Assembly (NCBI RefSeq): GCF_013373865.1
Contig: NC_050469.1
Span: forward strand, 18,735,046 to 18,799,045
Source of the DNA: Monomorium pharaonis
Taxonomy: Eukaryota > Arthropoda > Insecta > Hymenoptera > Formicidae
Length of the DNA: 64,000 nt
Direction of reading: 5' to 3'
The notes under the pieces were generated by a model, which did not search any database, was not told the DNA's origin, and saw nothing but the letters and a program-made list of their open reading frames with translations. Below, in pieces: positions 58,757-64,000 of the stretch. A program made the position numbers and the translations under genes. How positions within the stretch are numbered: position 1 is the stretch's first letter; each line of letters opens with the position of its first letter.

Positions 58757-60115
58757 CCGCTACTAGAATTTGCATCCGTTGGGGTACGTATTCCAAAGTC
58801 ATCGATAAGTTGACAGTGCCGTGGTTGCGCCAACGCCTTCGTCATTATGTCGGCCAGCATGTAATCCGTTGACACGTGGTTGACCCTTATTTCTTCAGCT
58901 TCGATCTTCTCACGGATAAAGTGATGCTTAGTACAGACATATACACAGATTTTGAAATATTCTGAGATTTCTTGTTCGGTTATTTCTGAAAAAATCTTAT
59001 TATTATTCAGTATTGTAGTATTTTTATAAATGAAAATTAATCTTATTAATTTTTATTTGTAAAAATACTACAAATTATGAGAATTTTTATCTAATTTTTT
59101 TTTTTTAAATCGGAAAAATTTTTTTAATTTTTCAGAAATTTTCATATATACAGAGATTGAAATAATCTGAAAATTCTCATTCAATCATTTCTTAAAAAAT
59201 CTAAAAAATTCTTAGTATTATTCAGAAATTTTTTTTCACAGAATACTGCAATATTTTGAAAATTCTCATTCAATAATTTCCGAAAAAATTTGAAAAATTC
59301 TTTATATTTCTCAGAAATTGTCATACATAAAAATATTAAAATATTTTAAGAATTTTCATTTAGTCATTTCTGAAAAAATTTGAAAAATTTGTTATATTTC
59401 TCAGAAATTGTCATATATAAAGATGTTGAAATATTCTGAGAATTCTCATTCAGTCATTTCTGAAAAAATTTGAACAATTTTTAATATTTTTTTAGAATTT
59501 TTCAAAATTTTTCAAAATTTTTCCAAAATATGGAAGATGAAAAATTCTGAAAAAATTTCTGAAAAAATATGAGAAATTTTTCCACCAGGGTAGTAGTCCA
59601 CGTTGGCAATCTCGAGTTATTTAGATGCCTAGGCAATTCTGGACTTCGCTTAAATCCTTCAACTTGAACTCTTCTCTGAGCTTCTCCTTGATAAGTCGCT
59701 TTTGCTTTTGATTGTTGCTGAATATCAACATATCGTCTATGTATATGTCGATGATTAGGGTGTTTTTGCCTTGATTCCTTTGATACACATATGGATCCGC
59801 CGTCGACCTCTTGAAACCCAAACTCCTCAGCACCTTCTTGAGTTTGTTATTTCAACAGCGACTTCTTTGCTTCAAACTGCTTTCTTTAATTTACAAATCT
59901 CTTGTTTGGCTACTTTACCGTCTTGATCATTTATCGGGATCTTGACGTATATATATTTCTTCTTCAAGGTTTTCCTGAAGAAATGCAGTTACGACATCTA
60001 TGTGATCGATGTCCAGACCGTTCTTTGCAGCAAGTGCGAAAAGATACCCGAGGGAGTTGTATCTTATTACCGGTGTGTAGGTTTCTTCATATTTACTCCT
60101 TTCGTCTGAGCGCAT
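58757..60115 (-). pseudogene. copia reverse transcriptase / RNase H remnants
   Basis: RT pieces are at 60115-59927 (HIDVVTAFLQENLEEEIYI) and 59833-59621 (YIDDMLIFSN, catalytic Asp pair present). A C-terminal scrap lies at about 58880-58795 (MLADIMTKAL, typical of copia pol ends). The segment between, which should hold the rest of RT and RNase H, is replaced by AT-rich repeats (58940-59590). Confidence 0.85.
58940..59590. repeat. AT-rich degenerate tandem repeat inside the copia element
   Basis: Units of roughly 100-110 bp built on GAAATATTCTGAGAATTCTC and ATTTCTGAAAAAATTTGAAA. The right border is TTCCACCAGGGTAGTAG. Probably a separate non-coding insertion. Confidence 0.75.
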
Positions 60116-60305
60116 TCTTTGACAACTAGGCGCGCTTTATACTTCACGATGTCACCATTCTTATCTCTTTTACTCTTAAAAATCCATTTGGTGTTTAAGG
60201 CCTTCCTATTCGGGGGAAGAATCACTGCTTCCTATGTATGATTTTTCTCATGCAACCGCAATTTCTCTCGTATTGCTTTCAATCATTTTTCGGGGAACTG
60301 GCAGT

Positions 60306-62640
60306 TCAATGCTTCCTCGATTGACGATGGATCTGCCCCAGGTGTCTCTTGGAATAGGTAAGTACAGTAATCGTCAATTCTCCTAGGTTTTGGTATCTTG
60401 GAAGACTTTCTTGGTGCTTGCTGCGGTGGAGTTCTATCATCTTTTTCTTCGTTGTTTTCTGAATGACTGTGGTAGTCTGTTTCCGTGCTGTCAATTGTGA
60501 TTGCTTCCTGTGATTCACTTTCCGGTTCAGTTTCTGCTTCATCTTCCTCAGGAACTTCTGTAATTGAAAGGAACTCTTGGTCCTGTGAACTTTCGAAACT
60601 ATTCTTTTCTTAAACTTCTGGATCATGACATAACTACTCCTCAGCGAAAATGATGTTTCATCTTTTGAGTATTTTCTGACGTGTCGGTTTAAACAAGCGA
60701 TAGGCTTTACTATCTTCACAATATCCCACCAGGATGCATCTGAAGCTTTTTTTGTCCCATTTTTGCCTTAAGGCTTTCGGAATGTGGACGTGAGCTCTGC
60801 TGTCAAATATTCTTAAGTGGCGGAGATCTGGTTTCCTTCCACTCCATGCTTCTTTTGGGTCATGTCGGATAGCGCCTTTGTAGGTGATCTGTTAAGAAGA
60901 TATACCGCAGTTGAGACCGCTTTTCCCCAAAACTTTTTTTGGTAGATTAGCTTCGAAGAGTAGCCTTTTCGAGCTTTTTCGACAATAGTCTGGTTATAGC
61001 GTTCCACTACGGCGTTTTGTTCAAGAGTGTGGGGTACCGTCGTCTGATGTCTGACGTCTCCTTCTTCTTTCAAGAAGCTCGTTAAGTTGTCGTTAATATA
61101 TTCCTTGCCATTGTCGGTTCTCAAGATTCGAATATTCTCTCCTATTTGTTTTTCGACGAACCTCTTGAAGTTTTGTTATACCTCCGGGACCTGACTCTTA
61201 TTTTCCAATCGATCAGCTTGAGAAAATATTTCGCTCCTCCGATCGATGTCGTTTCCATAAGGCCACACAGGTCCAAATGGACTAGCTCCAAGATTCTCTT
61301 CGCTCGATTACTTGAGTTATCGAAAGGAAGTCTAGCCTGTTTTCCTTCTAGGCAAGTCACGCAGGAATTATCGATTTCTCCTTTATATTTTAAATTGCTG
61401 ACCAGACCCTTACGTAACGAATTCATTGCACTGGAATGTAAGTGGCCTAACCTTTTGTGCCATCGAACTGCATCTCCGGTATTCGATGCTAGTTTAGTGG
61501 CGGTTGATCTAGTCTGTACATCTCGTTGGATAAGGTTGCCGTTGTGACCAGTTGTTTGCTTGCATTTCTAATTTGACACCTTCGTTCGTTGACTGTTACT
61601 AAGTGTCCCTTGTCTGCAATCTTACTGACTAAAAGTAAATTCGAAGTTAGTTCAGAAACGTCCGTTATTTTAATACTTCTCTTTGTATTATTGGCGAGAA
61701 CGTTAACTTGTGTGCTGCCCATCGCTTCTACCGACATCTTTTCATTATTGGCCACAGTGATTTGAGAGTTAAACGGAGTCTTGGAAAGCAAGCTAAACAG
61801 ATCTTTAGACATATGTACGATGCACCGGAATCGATATACCAGTCCGTGGTATTTATGTTATCTGCGGTGAGGGCTGTGAAGAATGTAGAGTCCGACTCCT
61901 TCTTTGATGTCTTTTTATCTTTGGATTCCTGTACCGCTGGTCTCGCCTTCACTTTGCTGCGGCAGTCTTTTGCGTAGTGCCCGTATTTGTTGCATTTATA
62001 ACACCTTAGTCCTTTAGTGTTAGTTTCTTTCCGAGCTTTTACTTGCAGTGCTGTGTTGCTGGTTGCAGTTGACTTGCGACAAACATCGTCCTTTACTTCT
62101 TGCAATAACTTTGTTTTAATTGAGTCTCTGGTGATAAGGGTATTCGAATTTTCGATGCCCATAATTATAGGCTTAATATTAATCAAGCAATCCTGCAAGG
62201 AGTAGCGTTCCTACCCATTCATCTTTAACCTCAAATTTCATTCCGTTCAGCTTGCGCCACGATTTTTGTGACATATTCCTTTACAGACGCGCACTTCTCC
62301 AATCGCGTGGTTACCAGTGCGCGCAGCAAGCCCATCTTCCTCGAGAGTCTCGAATCTTCATAAATTTCTCTCAATTTATCCCAAACCTCTTTAGCGTTTG
62401 CTGTGTCTTGAACATGCACGTAGATGAACGAATCAACAGAGAGTATTATTTTCGCTCTCGTACGCTTGACCTTTGCTTCATTGGTGACCGCGCCTGTGAC
62501 ACATTTCCATAAGTCCTCGAGTGTTCGAGATACGTTGGCAAATGCTCACGTACTGTAGTTCTCTCTGCCAAACATTCTTTCTATCGGCGGCAAGCCGATA
62601 CTTGCGTTTGATTGTGTCATACTATAGTTTTCCTTTGCTA
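60306..62640 (-). pseudogene. copia gag, protease and integrase, frameshifted
   Basis: Minus-strand pieces: gag (62419-62231, AKEVWDKLREIYEDSRL), CCHC knuckle CYKCNKYGHYAKDC at about 62010, protease WYIDSGAS at about 61850, integrase zinc region (CVTCLEGKQARLPF), integrase core Asp in LVHLDLCGLME (about 61280), second Asp in RTDNGKEY (about 61120) and Glu in EQNAVVERYNQT (about 61010). Several frame changes separate them, so no intact polyprotein remains. Confidence 0.87.
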
Positions 62641-62716
62641 GGTTAACTTGTTCTCGTTGAATTACGTATCGCTCGATTCCTCTTACCTTCCGCCCTTTTA
62701 TTGATATCTAATGTTT

Positions 62717-62732
62717 GCCTGGGCCCATAACC
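62717..62732 (-). other. copia primer-binding site matching an internal part of initiator tRNA-Met
   Basis: On the minus strand, directly after the 5' LTR: GGTTATGGGCCCAGGC. It is complementary to the anticodon region (CUGGGCCCAUAACC) of initiator tRNA-Met, the half-tRNA primer known for copia-type elements. Confidence 0.8.
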
Positions 62733-63010
62733 TGTTGTTCGGAGTGGATTGAACGATACATAATTATAAAATGCAACAAATAGGTATTTATTAAAGAAAG
62801 ACAACGGAGGTGGGCCCAAAGAAAAAAATAACAGAAAGTTAAAGGTAAGGTAGAGTGGAGAGCGGGTACATACATTTTGAACATAGAGTGCAATTTTTGA
62901 GAAATAAAAATCACTAGAAAGGAACAGCGAATAAGAATCGTTGAATCCGTAGAGGAATTCAGACAGCTCCCATGATGCAAACACAACAGGGTAAATTCTA
63001 AATTCCAACA
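62733..63010 (-). repeat. 5' LTR of the copia element
   Basis: 278 bp, TGTTGTTCGGAG to TTCCAACA on the plus strand (TG...CA ends). Confidence 0.9.
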
Positions 63011-63484
63011 ATATCCTTCAAAAATATCAACTTTTAACTTTAGAATGCACTTTGGTTCGTTTTGATATGATTTCTCGTTTTTAAAATACACTACTCAAAA
63101 AAAATAAGGAATACTTTTTGTATATTGAAAATTTAGGCTATATTCAAACTGCTGCAACTCAGCGAAAAATCATCGTAGAAACAAAATCCAAAAAGCGTTT
63201 TAAAGCTTGAAACTTCTTCTTTCAAACATTTTTGGCGATTTTAGTTACCTTTTTTTTTCACTAACGTGGCACGATAATAAAGCTTGACCCGTTAAAATGA
63301 AAATTTTTAATGCGAATTAGCTGCGCTGCATCTCGCATGAAAAAATTATAGAGTATTTTTGTTACTTGCATCTTAGAGCGGGATCTTTTCCCTTTATTTT
63401 GAGTGGTTGTTCATTGTTGTACAATTTTTTTTACCGAGTTATTGAGATTTTAAGAAAAAATGGTTATTTTAACTTTTATCGCTT
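63011..63484. other. no gene seen; possible MITE end at 63091
   Basis: CACTACTCAAAAAAAATAAGG at about 63090 resembles a mariner-type terminal repeat; its partner was not identified. Confidence 0.35.
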
Positions 63485-64000
63485 TGTTATATCATACGGT
63501 ACAACAAATGATTTTTGTTGTACTTTGCGGTGCGACACAAGATCTTTATGGGTTCGTTGTTGCCCAAGGAGTAGGAACTCGCGGAAAAAGGCGGCTTTTG
63601 TTGGCAGTGTCCACAAATCACTGACTCACTGATTTTATGTTAATTTAATTAAAAGATTTATTCTATCTTGCGATACACAATAGCGATACACAAACGGTCG
63701 GCTAAAGTGCGGCTAAGGGTCGTGTTACACTGAGTTGATTAGATACGGCACGTGACTCGAAGATAGCGCGTCGTATGCTCGCTCGAGATTTGCCGCGGCT
63801 AAGTCCCGAACTCTTTCGTATCCTAATCGTGCGGGCCGTACGTATCAGCTTGATTATCTAATGTCAGACCCCGCAGGCCGCTGTTCGGCAGCGGCTTAAA
63901 TAGTGTCGCGGATTTGATATAATAGTGGTGGCAACGGGCCCTCCGCATGACGATATATGGTCATTCCTGCGCGCGTCCGGCGCGCGGGAAATATTCGCGA
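63485..64000 (-). repeat. gypsy-family LTR (same family as 1-308), cut by the window edge
   Basis: In element orientation it runs from beyond 64000 to the AACA end at 63485. A TATTTAAG promoter-like box lies at about 63896, followed by TTCGGGACTTAGCCGC and GTGAGTCAGTGATTTG shared with 1-308. No primer-binding site follows at 63484, so this is a 3' LTR of an element lying to the right, or a solo LTR. Confidence 0.85.

Larger units (their letters stand above)
58597..63010 (-). mobile_element. Ty1/copia LTR retrotransposon, degenerate
   Basis: Minus-strand order: LTR, primer-binding site, gag, zinc knuckle, protease, integrase, reverse transcriptase, a C-terminal RNase H scrap, LTR. Integrase before RT is diagnostic of copia. 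Flanks ATACC (58592-58596) and ATATC (63011-63015) are a probable 5-bp duplication with one change. Confidence 0.9.

Noticed and set aside
59318..59620. RNase H coding continuation of the copia element
   Set aside because: The segment is tandem AT-rich repeat with no RNase H motifs.

Overview
The window looks like insect nuclear DNA, most likely from a hymenopteran and probably an ant. This is inferred from two recognisable insect genes with short introns, AT-rich intergenic sequence, and a transposase plus DUF4806 gene pair of a type common in ant genomes. No species-level call is possible. Only two host genes are supported: a spermine/polyamine oxidase (30243-32497, plus strand, three exons) and the 3' exons of a Spatzle-6-like cystine-knot ligand (52011-49625, minus strand). 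Almost everything else is transposable elements (TEs), many nested inside one another.

Layout. 1-8.2 kb: a decayed Ty3/gypsy errantivirus-like element (partial 5' LTR, gag-protease, RT-RNaseH-integrase, env) with an acidic 120-codon ORF on the opposite strand between pol and env; no 3' LTR was found. 8.2-9.9 kb: a foldback element and fragments. 9.97-25.8 kb: one large nest. A DNA transposon with CCCACACAAC ends contains a 3.6-kb element (10337-13980) and a complete-looking 9.28-kb autonomous element (14137-23416). The latter encodes a tnp2-like DDE transposase and an eight-exon DUF4806 protein. 24.5-30.2 kb: a dense cluster of palindromic MITEs running to within about 40 bp of the oxidase start codon. 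34.3-40.4 kb: a nest of up to five levels. 41-44 and 45.8-48.9 kb: further elements of the same general type. 49.2-52 kb: Spatzle-6 exons, with a 1.45-kb foldback in an intron. 52.3-56 kb: foldback elements built from 15-16 bp minisatellites. 56.3-57.6 kb: a second copy of one element from the 34-40 kb nest. 58.6-63.0 kb: a degenerate Ty1/copia element, minus strand. 63.5-64 kb: an LTR of the same gypsy family as the left edge, in opposite orientation.

Main observation. About 18 insertions share termini beginning 5'-CCC (usually CCCA) and flanking direct repeats of exactly 2 bp. They differ in the short palindromes repeated in their subterminal regions: AGTCGACT, TTACATGTAA, GGACGTCC, TGACGTCA, GAAATATTTC and others. 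Two insertions can be checked against empty sites inside the same window. The only element among them with readable genes is the transposase/DUF4806 element. My inference is that this is a diversified CACTA-like superfamily in which end chemistry and target duplication are conserved while the subterminal recognition code has changed from family to family.
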